Below, piece after piece: positions 21,598 through 30,872 of a stretch of DNA of 41,483 nucleotides; position 1 is the stretch's first letter; every line of letters starts with the position of its first letter. Origin of the DNA: Gemmatimonadota bacterium (GTDB lineage: Bacteria > Gemmatimonadota > Gemmatimonadetes > Longimicrobiales > Gaopeijiaceae); the NCBI GenBank assembly GCA_022823365.1, contig JAJDXG010000059.1, positions 1 to 41,483 on the forward strand, read 5' to 3'. The position numbers were made by a program, and so were the translations under genes. The notes beneath the pieces were generated by a model. It had not been told where the DNA came from and did not search any database. It worked only from the letters and a program-made list of their open reading frames with translations.

Positions 21598-24155
21598 TTC
21601 CCTTCTCGCTGCGGCTCGCCTGGAGGGAGGGCCGCGCGGGCATGCGTCGCATCGGGGCGTATGCCGCCTCGGTGGCGCTCGGGGTCGCCGCGCTGGTGGC
21701 GGTGCACTCGTTCAGCGGCGACGTGATCCGGTCGATACGGGAGGAGTCGCAGCTCCTGCTGGGCGCCGACCTGCGCCTCAGTTCCAACGCCCCCATCTCC
21801 GACAGCGTGGGCGCCATCGCCGACTCGGTGGTCACGGAGGGAGGGCGCCTCTCCCGGGTCACCGGACTGGTCTCCATGGTGTACGCGCCGGGGAGCGGGG
21901 CCACCCGGCTGACCCAGGTGCGGGGGGTGGAGGGAGGCTTCCCGCTCTACGGGCGGGTTGAGACCACGCCTCCGGGCATCTGGTCGCGCCTGGGCGAGCC
22001 CGGGGTCGCGATCGTGGACGAGGCCATCCCCATCCAGCTGGGGGTGGGCGCCGGCGACACCCTGCAGGTCGGCACCTCCTCCTTCGTCATTCTGGGCACC
22101 GTGCGCGGCCTGCCGACCGACATCGGCTTCCAGAGCGCCATCGGCCCGCGCGTCTTCGTCGCCCGGAGCGACCTCGCCGCCAGCGGGCTGCTCGAGTTCG
22201 GCAGCGTGGCCCGCCATCACATCTACGTGCGCATGCCGGCCGGGGAGGACCCGGAGGATCTGGAGGGCCGCCACTGGCGCTTCTTCCGGAACCAGGCGGT
22301 GACTTCGGTGACCGCCCAGGACCAGGCCAGGAGGCTCACCCGGGGCACGCGCGTGCTCGCCTGGTTCCTGCGGGTGGTGGGGTTGACCGCGCTGCTGCTC
22401 GGGGGCATCGGTGCGGCCAGCGCGATCCACGTGTACGTGAAGGAGAAGACCACGTCGGTCGCGGTACTGCGCTGCATCGGGGCGCGCGAGCGGAGCGTCT
22501 TCAACGCCTACCTGTTCCAGGCGGTGGCGCTCGGGCTGGCCGGCTCGGTCGCGGGGGTGGTGGGAGGGATCGGGCTGCAGCGCCTCCTGCCCCTGCTGAT
22601 CGCGGATGTACTGCCCGTCGCGATCGAGGCGCGTGTGGACCGGACGGCCGTGGTCGCGGGGCTGGCGACCGGGATGGCGGCGGCCGCGCTGTTCGCGCTC
22701 GTCCCTCTTCTCCGCATCCGCGGCATCGCCCCCCTCCAGGCCCTGCGCGCCGACTTCGAGCCGGAGGCGACGGCGCGGTCGCGGCTGGATCGCGTGGCCG
22801 CGTTCGGCGCTCTGGTCGGGGGGATGCTGGTGCTCAGCCTGTGGCAGGCCCCCGAGCCCGAGCACGGCCTGGCCTTCGCCGGCGGGCTGAGCGCCGCCCT
22901 GCTGCTGCTCTACGGCACCGCGGTTGCCTTGACCCGCCTCACCCGGCGGTACTTCCCGGCGCGCGCGTCGTACGCCGTCCGCCAGGGCGTCGCGAACCTC
23001 TTCCGGCCTCAGAACCAGACCGCGGCCGTCATGCTCGCGCTCGGACTGGGCGCCTTCCTCATCACCACCGTGCTCGCGGTTCAGGCCAGCCTGGGCCGCG
23101 CGCTCTCGGTGGACGGCGGGCAGGATCAGCCCAATCTGCTCTTCTTCGACGTCCAGCCCGACCAGCGGGACGGCGTGACCGGGCTGGTGGCGGAGGCCGG
23201 CGGCGGGCCGGTCGACCTGACCGCCGTGGTGCCGGCCCGCATCTCCAGCCTGAACGGCCGTCCGGCCGCGGAGATCCTGCGCGACCGCAGGGACGGCGGC
23301 CCGGCCCGCTGGGCGGTGCGCCGCCTGTACCGCAACACCTCGCGCGCCGAGCTCTCCGACACCGAGGAACTGGTGGCCGGCCGCTGGTGGGGAGAGGAGA
23401 CGGCCCCCGGCGGCGATAACGGCGGCGACCCGCCCGACGGCGTCTCCCTCGACGCCGACCTGGCCGACGACCTCAGGGTCGGGATCGGCGACCGCATCAC
23501 CTGGGACGTCCAGGGCGTTCCCGTGACCACCACCGTGAGGAACCTGCGCCGCGTCGACTGGGACCGCTTCGATATCAACTTCCTGGTGGTCGCCGAGCCC
23601 GGCGTCTTCGACCAGGCCCCGCGCAGCTACCTGGGCCTCGCCCGGATCGTCGACCCGGATGCCCGCGCGCGCATGCAGCGCAACCTGGTGCTCAGCCTCC
23701 CCAACGTCTCGGTGCTCGACCTCGCACTCATCCAGGAGGCCCTCGACACCATCCTCGGCCGCGTGGGCGGGGCCATCCGCTTCCTCGCCTTCTTCATCGC
23801 CCTCGCCGGCGTGGTCGTGCTGGTGGGCTCCCTCTCCACGTCCCGTTTTCAGAGGATGCGCGAGAGCGCCCTCCTGAAGACGCTGGGCGCGCGCGGCTCG
23901 CTCGTACGCCAGGTGCTGCTCGCGGAATACACCAGCCTGGGTGTGCTCGCCGGGCTGACGGGCGCGCTGCTGGGCGTGTGTTCCGCGTGGGCGCTGGTCG
24001 AGTTCTTCTTCGAGCTCGACTTCCACCTGCCGCTCGGACGCGTTGCCGGCGTGTGGCTGGTGGTGGTCGCCCTGACCGTGGTCACCGGGTTCGCCAACAG
24101 CCGGGGCGTGCTTCGGCGGAAGCCGCTGGAGACCCTGCGGGAGGTGGCGGAGTAG
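21594..24155 (+). CDS. FtsX/MacB-like ABC permease, YbbP type
   Basis: This 853-residue permease is partner to the preceding ATPase (four-base ATGA overlap). A first membrane helix at about 20-42 is followed by a periplasmic MacB-like region (about 45-240). A group of FtsX helices begins near residue 255 (WFLRVVGLTALLLGGIGAASAIHVYV) and includes VAVLRCIGARERSVF, the coupling helix that touches the ATPase. A second periplasmic region (about 475-710) and a second FtsX domain follow (IRFLAFFIALAGVVVLVGSL, with ALLKTLGARGSLVRQVLL). It ends with PLETLREVAE, typical of the group. This duplicated layout of about ten helices is that of YbbP. It converges on the next gene with a 9-base gap. Confidence 0.9.
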   Translation: MIPFSLRLAWREGRAGMRRIGAYAASVALGVAALVAVHSFSGDVIRSIREESQLLLGADLRLSSNAPISDSVGAIADSVVTEGGRLSRVTGLVSMVYAPGSGATRLTQVRGVEGGFPLYGRVETTPPGIWSRLGEPGVAIVDEAIPIQLGVGAGDTLQVGTSSFVILGTVRGLPTDIGFQSAIGPRVFVARSDLAASGLLEFGSVARHHIYVRMPAGEDPEDLEGRHWRFFRNQAVTSVTAQDQARRLTRGTRVLAWFLRVVGLTALLLGGIGAASAIHVYVKEKTTSVAVLRCIGARERSVFNAYLFQAVALGLAGSVAGVVGGIGLQRLLPLLIADVLPVAIEARVDRTAVVAGLATGMAAAALFALVPLLRIRGIAPLQALRADFEPEATARSRLDRVAAFGALVGGMLVLSLWQAPEPEHGLAFAGGLSAALLLLYGTAVALTRLTRRYFPARASYAVRQGVANLFRPQNQTAAVMLALGLGAFLITTVLAVQASLGRALSVDGGQDQPNLLFFDVQPDQRDGVTGLVAEAGGGPVDLTAVVPARISSLNGRPAAEILRDRRDGGPARWAVRRLYRNTSRAELSDTEELVAGRWWGEETAPGGDNGGDPPDGVSLDADLADDLRVGIGDRITWDVQGVPVTTTVRNLRRVDWDRFDINFLVVAEPGVFDQAPRSYLGLARIVDPDARARMQRNLVLSLPNVSVLDLALIQEALDTILGRVGGAIRFLAFFIALAGVVVLVGSLSTSRFQRMRESALLKTLGARGSLVRQVLLAEYTSLGVLAGLTGALLGVCSAWALVEFFFELDFHLPLGRVAGVWLVVVALTVVTGFANSRGVLRRKPLETLREVAE

Positions 24156-24164
24156 GCGCCTTCC

Positions 24165-25340
24165 CTACGCTCCCGCCCGCGCGTACGCCCGCAGCCGCTC
24201 GCTCGCCGTCTCAAGGCTCGCGATGCGCTTGCAGAACACGAAGCGCACGTAGGTGCTGTCCCCGGCTTCGACGTTGAAGAAGCTGGACCCCGGCACCGGG
24301 ATCACTCCCGCATCGCGCCCCAGCGAGCGCGAGAAGGTGTCGTCGTCCTCGTCGGAGAGATCCGAGAAGTCGGCCATTATGTAGTAGGCGCCTTCCGGAG
24401 GGGAGCAGCGGAAACCGCCCTCGCGCAGGCCCTGGTACAGGACTTCCCGTTTCGCCTGGTAGCTCTGCTTCAGCTCTTCGTAGAAGTCGGGCCCGAGCGC
24501 GTTCATCGCCGTCGCGACTCCCTCCTGCAGCGGTGCGGGCGCGCCCACGGTCAGGAAGTCGTGCACCTTGCGGATCTCGTCGGTCAGGTCGGCCGGCGCC
24601 ACGATGGTGCCCAGCCGCCAGCCGGTGACGCTGTAGGTCTTGGAGGCGCCGGAGACGGTGACCGTGCGCTCGCGCATGTCGGGGAGCGTGGCCAGCGGGA
24701 TGTGCTCGCCCTCGTAGTAGATGTGCTCGTAGATCTCGTCCGTGAAGGCGAGCAGATCGTGACGCCGGCAGATGTCGGCGACCCCCTCCAGCTCCTCGCG
24801 GTCGAAGACGCGTCCGGTGGGGTTGTTGGGCGTGTTGAGGATGATGGCGCGCGTGTGCGGGGTGACGTCCGCCTCGAGCCGTGCCGCGTCCAGGCGGAAC
24901 TCCGGCGGCTCCAGCCGATGGAAGACGGGCGTGGCCTCGCACAAGATGGCGTCCGGCCCGTAGTTCTCGTAGAACGGTTCCAGCACGATCACCTCGTCGC
25001 CCGGGTTGATGATCGCCATCATGATGGACGCCATCGCCTCGGTGGCCCCGCAGGTGACCGTGATCTCGCGCTCGCCGTTCACCTCCATCCCGTACCACTC
25101 GCGGTACTTGCGTACCAGCGCGTCGCGGTAGCGCGGCGATCCCCAGGTGATCGCGTACTGATTGATGTCGCTCTGGATGGCCTCACAGGCGGCGTCCTTT
25201 ATCACCTGCGGCGCCGGGAAGTCCGGAAATCCCTGGGCAAGATTGAGCGCCCCGCACTCCTGTGCGACGCGCGTCATCTCGCGGATGACGGACTCGGTGA
25301 AGAGGCGCGTCCGGCGCGCCGTGCGTGGCTTCTGGGTCAT
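24165..25340 (-). CDS. Class I/II PLP-dependent aminotransferase (kynurenine/methionine aminotransferase-like)
   Basis: This 391-residue cytoplasmic enzyme of fold type I lacks a signal peptide. Landmarks are LNLAQGFPDFPAP, TCGATEA (98-102) for cofactor phosphate, NTPNNPTG (169-176), D201/Y204 in FTDEIYEH, K234 in SGASKTYSVTGWR as the PLP lysine, and a C-terminal arginine in STYVRFVFCK for the substrate carboxylate. The sequence style (GFPDF, YEH.YYEG.H) is that of the KAT/YbdL subgroup acting on kynurenine, glutamine or methionine. The start ATG has no clear ribosome site. It diverges from the S9 peptidase gene across 291 bp, and no pathway gene is adjacent, so the substrate stays open. Confidence 0.92.
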   Translation of the reverse strand: MTQKPRTARRTRLFTESVIREMTRVAQECGALNLAQGFPDFPAPQVIKDAACEAIQSDINQYAITWGSPRYRDALVRKYREWYGMEVNGEREITVTCGATEAMASIMMAIINPGDEVIVLEPFYENYGPDAILCEATPVFHRLEPPEFRLDAARLEADVTPHTRAIILNTPNNPTGRVFDREELEGVADICRRHDLLAFTDEIYEHIYYEGEHIPLATLPDMRERTVTVSGASKTYSVTGWRLGTIVAPADLTDEIRKVHDFLTVGAPAPLQEGVATAMNALGPDFYEELKQSYQAKREVLYQGLREGGFRCSPPEGAYYIMADFSDLSDEDDDTFSRSLGRDAGVIPVPGSSFFNVEAGDSTYVRFVFCKRIASLETASERLRAYARAGA

Positions 25341-25505
25341 CGTGTGTCGTGCTCGCTGGTGGGTGGCGGGTCCGGGGGCCAGTGAACGGCCTGCCCGGGC
25401 CTGGAGGGAGTCGCGGTGGGCACGTGGGCGTGCGCCTCCGTGCGGCGAAGCTGCAAGCTCTGCGGAGAGGGGCGGATGGGCAAGGGTGGAGCGGCACTCT
25501 CACGC

Positions 25506-25535
25506 TTGCAGCCCCGAGCCCGCCCCGGGCATATT
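25506..25535 (+). promoter_or_regulatory. Possible promoter for the S9 peptidase gene
   Basis: TTGCAG (25506-25511) and CATATT (25530-25535), 18 bases apart, are the best sigma-70-like pair in the 291-bp divergent gap. The -10 falls inside a GGGCATATTCCC near-palindrome. The match is modest. Nothing else recognisable lies between 25341 and 25631. Confidence 0.3.
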
Positions 25536-25631
25536 CCCAACACCGTGCGGGGTCTCGGGAAGGTCCCGTCCAACCCACGCGGTCAACGGATCCGCCAGCC
25601 GGATCCGATCACCCTTCGGCAGGTCGGGAAC

Positions 25632-27716
25632 ATGTACGGTCTACGGGTCATTCGGGCTCAGGAAAGCGCGCGTCGGGTCGCCGCTCTCGCGCTCTTCCTC
25701 ATCGCGTTCTCCCTCTGGGGCACATCGGCTGCGGCGCAGCAGACCGCCTTCGGCGTCGACGACGCCATCAACCTCACGCGCGTATCCGATCCGCGCATGT
25801 CCCCGGACGGGGAGCGGGTGCTTTTCTCGCGCTCCGAGCTGGACTGGGACGAGAACGAGCGCATCACCTCGCTCTGGATCGTGAACGCGGACGGCACCGA
25901 TGCCCGCCGCTTCACCGGGGAGGACGGCGACTCCGGCGCGCGCTGGTCCCCGGACGGGCGCCGGGTGGCGTTCCTGCGCTCCACCGGGGACGGCGGAGAC
26001 CGCACGCGGCAGGTCTTCATCATCCGCACGGACGGCGGCGAGGCGCGGGCGCTTACCGAGCATCCCACCTCGGTGCGGTCGTTCGAGTGGGGCGACGCGG
26101 GCTCGATCTTCTTCCTCGCCAACGACTCCCTCCCGGACGAGGAGGAGGAGCGCCGCGAGGACGGCTACGACGCCATCTTCGTCGACGAGGCGCCCAACGG
26201 GCAGACGCGCGGCGAGTGGTCGAGCCTCTGGATGATCGCCCTGGACTCGGAGAATGAGGACGACGCCGAGGCGCGGCGGCTCACGACCGGCAACCGGCGC
26301 ATCGGCCAGTTCGCGGTCGCGCCCGGGGCGGAGCGCGTCGCCTACACCTACCGCCACGAGAACAAGCGCAACGACGGCAATCTCTCCGAGATCGCGCTGC
26401 TGGACGTGGCCACCGGCGAGGCCCGCGACCTGACCGACAACGAGGCGCCCGAGAGCGGGCTGGCGTGGTCTCCCGACGGCACCCGGCTGGCCTTCGGCGC
26501 TCCCGACCTCGAGACCTGGGAACTCGACCAGGGCAACCTGTACGTCATGGACGTCGAGAGCGGCGACGTGCGCCAGATGGCGCCCGACATGATGATCGAC
26601 ATCCGCGGCACGCCCGAATGGCATCCATCCGGCGACGCCTTCTACTTCGCGGGGCTCGACCGAACGGTTGCCAGCCTCTACCGGCTGAGCGTGAACTCGG
26701 GCGAACTGGAAGCGGTCTCGTCGGGGGACGGCATCCTGTCCTCACCCAGCTTCTCGGCGGACTTCACCCGCTACGCCTTCACGCACAACACGCCCACCGC
26801 TCCGGGCGACATCTATTCCGCGGGGATGGACGGCGGCGCCCCCACCCGCCTCACCGAGGCCAACCCATGGATGGCGGAGCGCCAACTGGCCGAGCCCGAG
26901 GTCGTCCAGTGGACCAGCCGCGACGGGCTCCCCATCGAGGGCATCCTCTACCGGAGCCTCAACCCCGACGCCCAGTCGCTGGTGCTCGAGATCCACGGAG
27001 GCCCGGCGGGCGTCTTCACCCGCGGCTTCGACGCCGACGCGCAGATCCTCGCCGCGGCGGGCTACTCCATCATCCAGCCCAACGTGCGCGGCTCCTCCGG
27101 CTACGGCGACGAGCTCCTGCGCGGCAACATGAACGACATCGGGGGCGGGGACTATGACGACGTGATGACCGGCGTCGACCACGTGCTGGGGACCGGCGTC
27201 GGTCACCCGGACTCGCTGTCCGTGAAGGGCTGGAGCTACGGGGGCATCCTGGGCGGCTGGACCATCACCCAGACCGACCGCTTCAAGGCCGCGAGCCTCG
27301 GGGCGATGGTGTCGGACTGGCAGAGCGAGTTCGGAACCGGCTTCCACTTCGACGTCCTGCGCTGGTATCTGGGCGGCGATCCATGGTCGAACCGGAACCA
27401 CTGGCTCGAGCGCTCGGCCTACTCCCACCTCGACCAGGTGACCACCCCGACCATCCTCTTCCACGGGGAGCGGGACCAGACGGACACCATGGCCCAGTCG
27501 ATGAACTTCTTCGCGGGGCTGACGCACCTGGGCGTCGAGAGCCGCTTCATCCTCTTCCCGCGCGAGGGCCACGGCATCTCCGAGCCCCGGCATCACCGCA
27601 CGCGTCTGGTGGAGGAACTGCGCTGGCTCGAGTTGTATGTGCGCGGCAACTCGGACTGGGAAGCGCCGGAGCGACCCGAGGAAGAAGGGAAGCCACGTCC
27701 AGTGACCGATGATTGA
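25632..27716 (+). CDS. S9 family (prolyl oligopeptidase/acylaminoacyl peptidase) serine peptidase, secreted
   Basis: This 694-residue exopeptidase-type serine protease starts at the ATG at 25632 and has a signal peptide ending SAAAQQ near residue 37. Residues 40-400 form a WD40/TolB-like beta-propeller (DPRMSPDGERVLFSRS, GARWSPDGRRVAFL, GLAWSPDGTRLAFG). The alpha/beta hydrolase domain spans about 430-680. The catalytic triad is visible as Ser535 in GWSYGG, Asp615 in GERDQTD and His647 in EGHGIS. Oxyanion and substrate features include EIHGGPAG and QPNVRGSSGYG. It probably trims peptides in the periplasm for scavenging. The C-terminal 25 residues are hydrophilic. A 10-bp tandem repeat starts 9 bases after the stop codon, between this gene and the next. 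Confidence 0.94.
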   Translation: MYGLRVIRAQESARRVAALALFLIAFSLWGTSAAAQQTAFGVDDAINLTRVSDPRMSPDGERVLFSRSELDWDENERITSLWIVNADGTDARRFTGEDGDSGARWSPDGRRVAFLRSTGDGGDRTRQVFIIRTDGGEARALTEHPTSVRSFEWGDAGSIFFLANDSLPDEEEERREDGYDAIFVDEAPNGQTRGEWSSLWMIALDSENEDDAEARRLTTGNRRIGQFAVAPGAERVAYTYRHENKRNDGNLSEIALLDVATGEARDLTDNEAPESGLAWSPDGTRLAFGAPDLETWELDQGNLYVMDVESGDVRQMAPDMMIDIRGTPEWHPSGDAFYFAGLDRTVASLYRLSVNSGELEAVSSGDGILSSPSFSADFTRYAFTHNTPTAPGDIYSAGMDGGAPTRLTEANPWMAERQLAEPEVVQWTSRDGLPIEGILYRSLNPDAQSLVLEIHGGPAGVFTRGFDADAQILAAAGYSIIQPNVRGSSGYGDELLRGNMNDIGGGDYDDVMTGVDHVLGTGVGHPDSLSVKGWSYGGILGGWTITQTDRFKAASLGAMVSDWQSEFGTGFHFDVLRWYLGGDPWSNRNHWLERSAYSHLDQVTTPTILFHGERDQTDTMAQSMNFFAGLTHLGVESRFILFPREGHGISEPRHHRTRLVEELRWLELYVRGNSDWEAPERPEEEGKPRPVTDD

Positions 27717-27725
27717 GCTAGTATA

Positions 27726-27763
27726 CAGTAGATATCAGTAGAGTTATCAGCAGATGTCAGTAA
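27726..27763 (+). repeat. 10-bp tandem repeat, locus 2 (CAGTAGATAT-type units)
   Basis: Units are CAGTAGATAT (27726-27735), a 12-base variant with a two-base insertion (27736-27747), CAGCAGATGT (27748-27757) and a partial CAGTAA (27758-27763). The array lies 9 bases after the S9 peptidase stop and 34 bases before the next start. It shares unit and orientation with the array at 5321-5345. Confidence 0.75.
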
Positions 27764-27797
27764 CTCTCGCTCTCCCGCGGCAATCAGAGGTATCGCG

Positions 27798-30700
27798 ATG
27801 TTTCGCATGAGATGGATCAACCTGACGTTCCTTCTGGCAACGATTGTCAGCACCATGCCGGCGCGTGCCCAGAGCGTCGCACCCGAGCACTTCTCCGTGA
27901 TGCAGGCCCGTCCCATCGGGCCCGCGGGGATGAGCGGACGCGTCTCCGACGTCGAGGTGGTGCTTTCGGACCGGAACGTCATCTTCGTCGGCTCCGCGAG
28001 CGGAGGAGTGTGGAAGTCCGACGACGGCGGGCACGTCTGGCACCCCGTCTTCGACGACCAGCCGGTGGGCAGCATCGGCGCCGTGGCGGTTTTCCAACCC
28101 AACCCGGAGATCGTCTGGGCGGGCACCGGGGAGGGGAATCCGCGCAACAGCGCCGGGGTCGGCAACGGCATCTACAAGAGTGGCGACGGGGGCGAGAGCT
28201 GGACGCACATGGGGCTCGAGGACTCGGGCAAGATCCATCGCGTGCTCACGCATCCGTCCGACCCCGACATCGTCTACGTCGCGGCTCTCGGGCCCACCTG
28301 GAGAACGGGCGGCGAGCGCGGGGTCTTCCGCACTCGCGACGGGGGCGAAACCTGGGAGGCGGTCCTTCAGTCGAACGAGCGCAGCGGCGCGGGCGAGCTG
28401 ATCATGGATCCGGCGAACCCGGACAAGCTTTTCGCGGCGCTCTGGGAGCATCAGCGCTGGCCCTGGGCCTTCGAGTCGGGCGGGCCCGGAAGCGGACTCC
28501 ACGTGACACGCGACGGCGGCGACACCTGGACGCAGCTCACCGAGGACGACGGGCTGCCGCCGGGTTACCTGGGCCGCATCGGGCTGGCGATCCCGGCAGA
28601 GCACCCCTCGGTGGTGTACGCGCTGGTGGAGGCCGAGCGGAGCGAGCTGCTGCGCTCCGATGACGGCGGCCGCAACTGGACGACCATCTCCGACGCGCCC
28701 GGAGTGGCGCCCCGGCCTTTCTACTACGCGGATCTCCGCGCCCATCCTTCCAACGAAAACCGCATCTATTCGCTGCACGGTGCCGTGACGGTGTCCGAGG
28801 ACGCGGGCCGCACGTTCACCACCGTGGTGCCCAGCGCGATCATCCACGGCGATATCCACGAACTCTGGATCGATCCCGACGACCCGAGCCGGATGATCCT
28901 GGGCAACGACGGCGGCATCGCGTTCACGTACGACCGCGGAAGGAACTGGCGCTTCGTGGAGAACCTTCCGTTCGCCCAGTTCTACCACATCGAGGTCGAC
29001 AACGAGATCCCGTTCAACGTCTACGGAGGCCTTCAGGACAACGGCTCGTGGTGGGGGCCTTCGGATGTCTGGGGCGGGCGCGGCGTCATGAACGCGCACT
29101 GGCACCGGGTGGTGAGCGGGGACGGCTTCGTGGCGGCGCCGGATCCGAGCGATGCGCGTTACGGCTATTCGTCGTCGCAGCGCGGCAACCTGCAGCGCTT
29201 CGACAGGGTCACGGGGCAGCGCAAGGCCATCCGCCCGGCGCATCCCGAGGGCCAGACGCTCCGTTTCCACTGGAACGCGGCCTTCGCCACCGATCCCTTC
29301 GACTCCACGACGATCTACATCGGCAGCCAGTTCGTCCACCGGAGCCGCGACCAGGGCTCGAGCTGGGAGATCATCTCGGGCGACCTGACCACCGACGACC
29401 CGTCCAAGCAGCAGGCGCACCTGAGCGGCGGGCTCACCATCGACGCTTCGGGCGCCGAGGAGCACACGACGCTCCTGACCATCGCGCCGAGCGCGCTGGA
29501 GGAGGGACTGATCTGGGTCGGAAGCGACGACGGGCGGGTGCACGTGACCCGCGACGGCGGCGGTTCATGGACCAGCCTCGAAGCGAACGTTCCGGGCGTG
29601 CCCGAGGCGACCTGGATCCCGCACATCGAGGCCGGCAAGCACGATCCGGGCACGGCCTACATGGTCTACGACGACCACCGGCGTGGCAGCTGGACGCCCT
29701 ACGTCTACCGCACGGAGGACTACGGAGCATCGTGGCAGCCGATCGCGAGCGACGACATCTTCGGCTTCGTGCACGTGATCGAGGAGGACCCGGAGGAGCC
29801 GAACCTACTGTTCGTGGGGACGGAGTTCGGGCTGTACGTGAGCCTGGACCGCGGGGCGAGCTGGTGGAAGCATCCCGGCGTTCCGCCCACCCCGGTGCGC
29901 GACATCGTGGTGCATCCGCGCGACGGCGACCTGGCGCTCGGGACGCACGGACGCGCGGCGCTGGTGGTCGACGACGTGCGTCCGCTGAGGGCGCTGGCGG
30001 CCGATCCGACGGTGGCCGCGCGGCCGGTGGAGGTCATGCCGGTCGCGCCGGTGCGCCAGCACACCCGGTCGGAGGGGATGGGGCTCACGGGATACCGCTC
30101 GGTCGGCCACACCATGTTCATCGGACCCAGGCGGCCGTACGGCGCGCTGATTCACTACTGGCTGGCGCCGGGCGAGATGGTGGCGAGCGCCGAGGTGCAG
30201 ATCGCCGATGGGGGCGGCGTGGTGGTGCGGACCCTCATGGGCACGACCGACCCCGGGCTCAACCGGGTGGTGTGGGATCTGCGCGACGAGACCGAGGGCG
30301 GCGGCATCGAGGTGATGCCGGGTACCTATTCGGTGCGGGTCAACGCCGGCGCCGGTTCGGGAGCGCAGACGCTGGAGGTGATCCCCGACCACCGATTCCC
30401 CTACGATCCCGACGCGCGCGCGGCCAAGATCGCGGCGCGCAGGGAGGTGGCCGGCTGGATCACCACCGCAAACGAGGCGCAGGACCGCCTGGAGCGCGCC
30501 CTCGACGGGCTGGACGTGGTGCTCGCTACCCTTGCGGATGACGACGCCCTGAGCGGCGAGGGCCGCACCGTGTCCGAGGTCGTGCGCGGGCTGCTGGAGC
30601 TCCACTTCACCGGCCCACAGTGCCAGGGCGGCTGCGGCGGTCAGGCGACCGTGCGCCAGGTGCAGGCCGCCGCCGGCCCCCTCGCCAGTTCCTGGGACGC

Positions 30701-30872
30701 TCCCACTCCCAACGAGCGCCAGGCGATGAACAACGCCCTGACCGCGCTTCAGACCATCCTGGACGACGTCAACGCGGTGTTCCAGGGGGACGTGGCGCGC
30801 TTCCGCCAGCGGCTGGAGGCGGTCGGCTTCACGCTGTTTCCGCCGGAGGGGCCGCTGAGGCTGATGCGGTAG
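27798..30872 (+). CDS. Large secreted Asp-box beta-propeller protein (VPS10/sialidase-like)
   Basis: This 1024-residue protein has a signal peptide (residues 1-25, ending ARAQ) and the start follows AGAGGT. At least ten Asp-box loops of the form SxDGGxxW run through residues 60-720 (SDDGGHVWHP, SGDGGESWTHM, TRDGGETWEAV, TRDGGDTWTQL, SDDGGRNWTTI, TRDGGGSWTSL, TEDYGASWQPI). They indicate a large sortilin-like ten-bladed or double propeller. Residues about 800-870 resemble a FlgD-type Ig domain (GLNRVVWDLRDE, PGTYSVRVNA). The C-terminal 150 residues are helical with a CQGGCGG pair. Such proteins are usually annotated as glycosyl hydrolases, but I see no sialidase catalytic arginines, so a binding or peptidase-accessory role is equally likely. 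The 3' end overlaps the convergent sigma-factor gene by 44 bp. Confidence 0.88.
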   Translation: MFRMRWINLTFLLATIVSTMPARAQSVAPEHFSVMQARPIGPAGMSGRVSDVEVVLSDRNVIFVGSASGGVWKSDDGGHVWHPVFDDQPVGSIGAVAVFQPNPEIVWAGTGEGNPRNSAGVGNGIYKSGDGGESWTHMGLEDSGKIHRVLTHPSDPDIVYVAALGPTWRTGGERGVFRTRDGGETWEAVLQSNERSGAGELIMDPANPDKLFAALWEHQRWPWAFESGGPGSGLHVTRDGGDTWTQLTEDDGLPPGYLGRIGLAIPAEHPSVVYALVEAERSELLRSDDGGRNWTTISDAPGVAPRPFYYADLRAHPSNENRIYSLHGAVTVSEDAGRTFTTVVPSAIIHGDIHELWIDPDDPSRMILGNDGGIAFTYDRGRNWRFVENLPFAQFYHIEVDNEIPFNVYGGLQDNGSWWGPSDVWGGRGVMNAHWHRVVSGDGFVAAPDPSDARYGYSSSQRGNLQRFDRVTGQRKAIRPAHPEGQTLRFHWNAAFATDPFDSTTIYIGSQFVHRSRDQGSSWEIISGDLTTDDPSKQQAHLSGGLTIDASGAEEHTTLLTIAPSALEEGLIWVGSDDGRVHVTRDGGGSWTSLEANVPGVPEATWIPHIEAGKHDPGTAYMVYDDHRRGSWTPYVYRTEDYGASWQPIASDDIFGFVHVIEEDPEEPNLLFVGTEFGLYVSLDRGASWWKHPGVPPTPVRDIVVHPRDGDLALGTHGRAALVVDDVRPLRALAADPTVAARPVEVMPVAPVRQHTRSEGMGLTGYRSVGHTMFIGPRRPYGALIHYWLAPGEMVASAEVQIADGGGVVVRTLMGTTDPGLNRVVWDLRDETEGGGIEVMPGTYSVRVNAGAGSGAQTLEVIPDHRFPYDPDARAAKIAARREVAGWITTANEAQDRLERALDGLDVVLATLADDDALSGEGRTVSEVVRGLLELHFTGPQCQGGCGGQATVRQVQAAAGPLASSWDAPTPNERQAMNNALTALQTILDDVNAVFQGDVARFRQRLEAVGFTLFPPEGPLRLMR

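Noticed and set aside
21576..24026. Open frame of 816 codons on the minus strand
   Set aside because: It is a shadow of the FtsX-like permease gene. Its product is rich in Arg, His, Gln and Glu without domains, as expected from antisense reading of GC-rich codons.
27747..29543. Open frame of 598 codons on the minus strand
   Set aside because: It is antisense to the Asp-box protein gene; low-information composition and no start signal.
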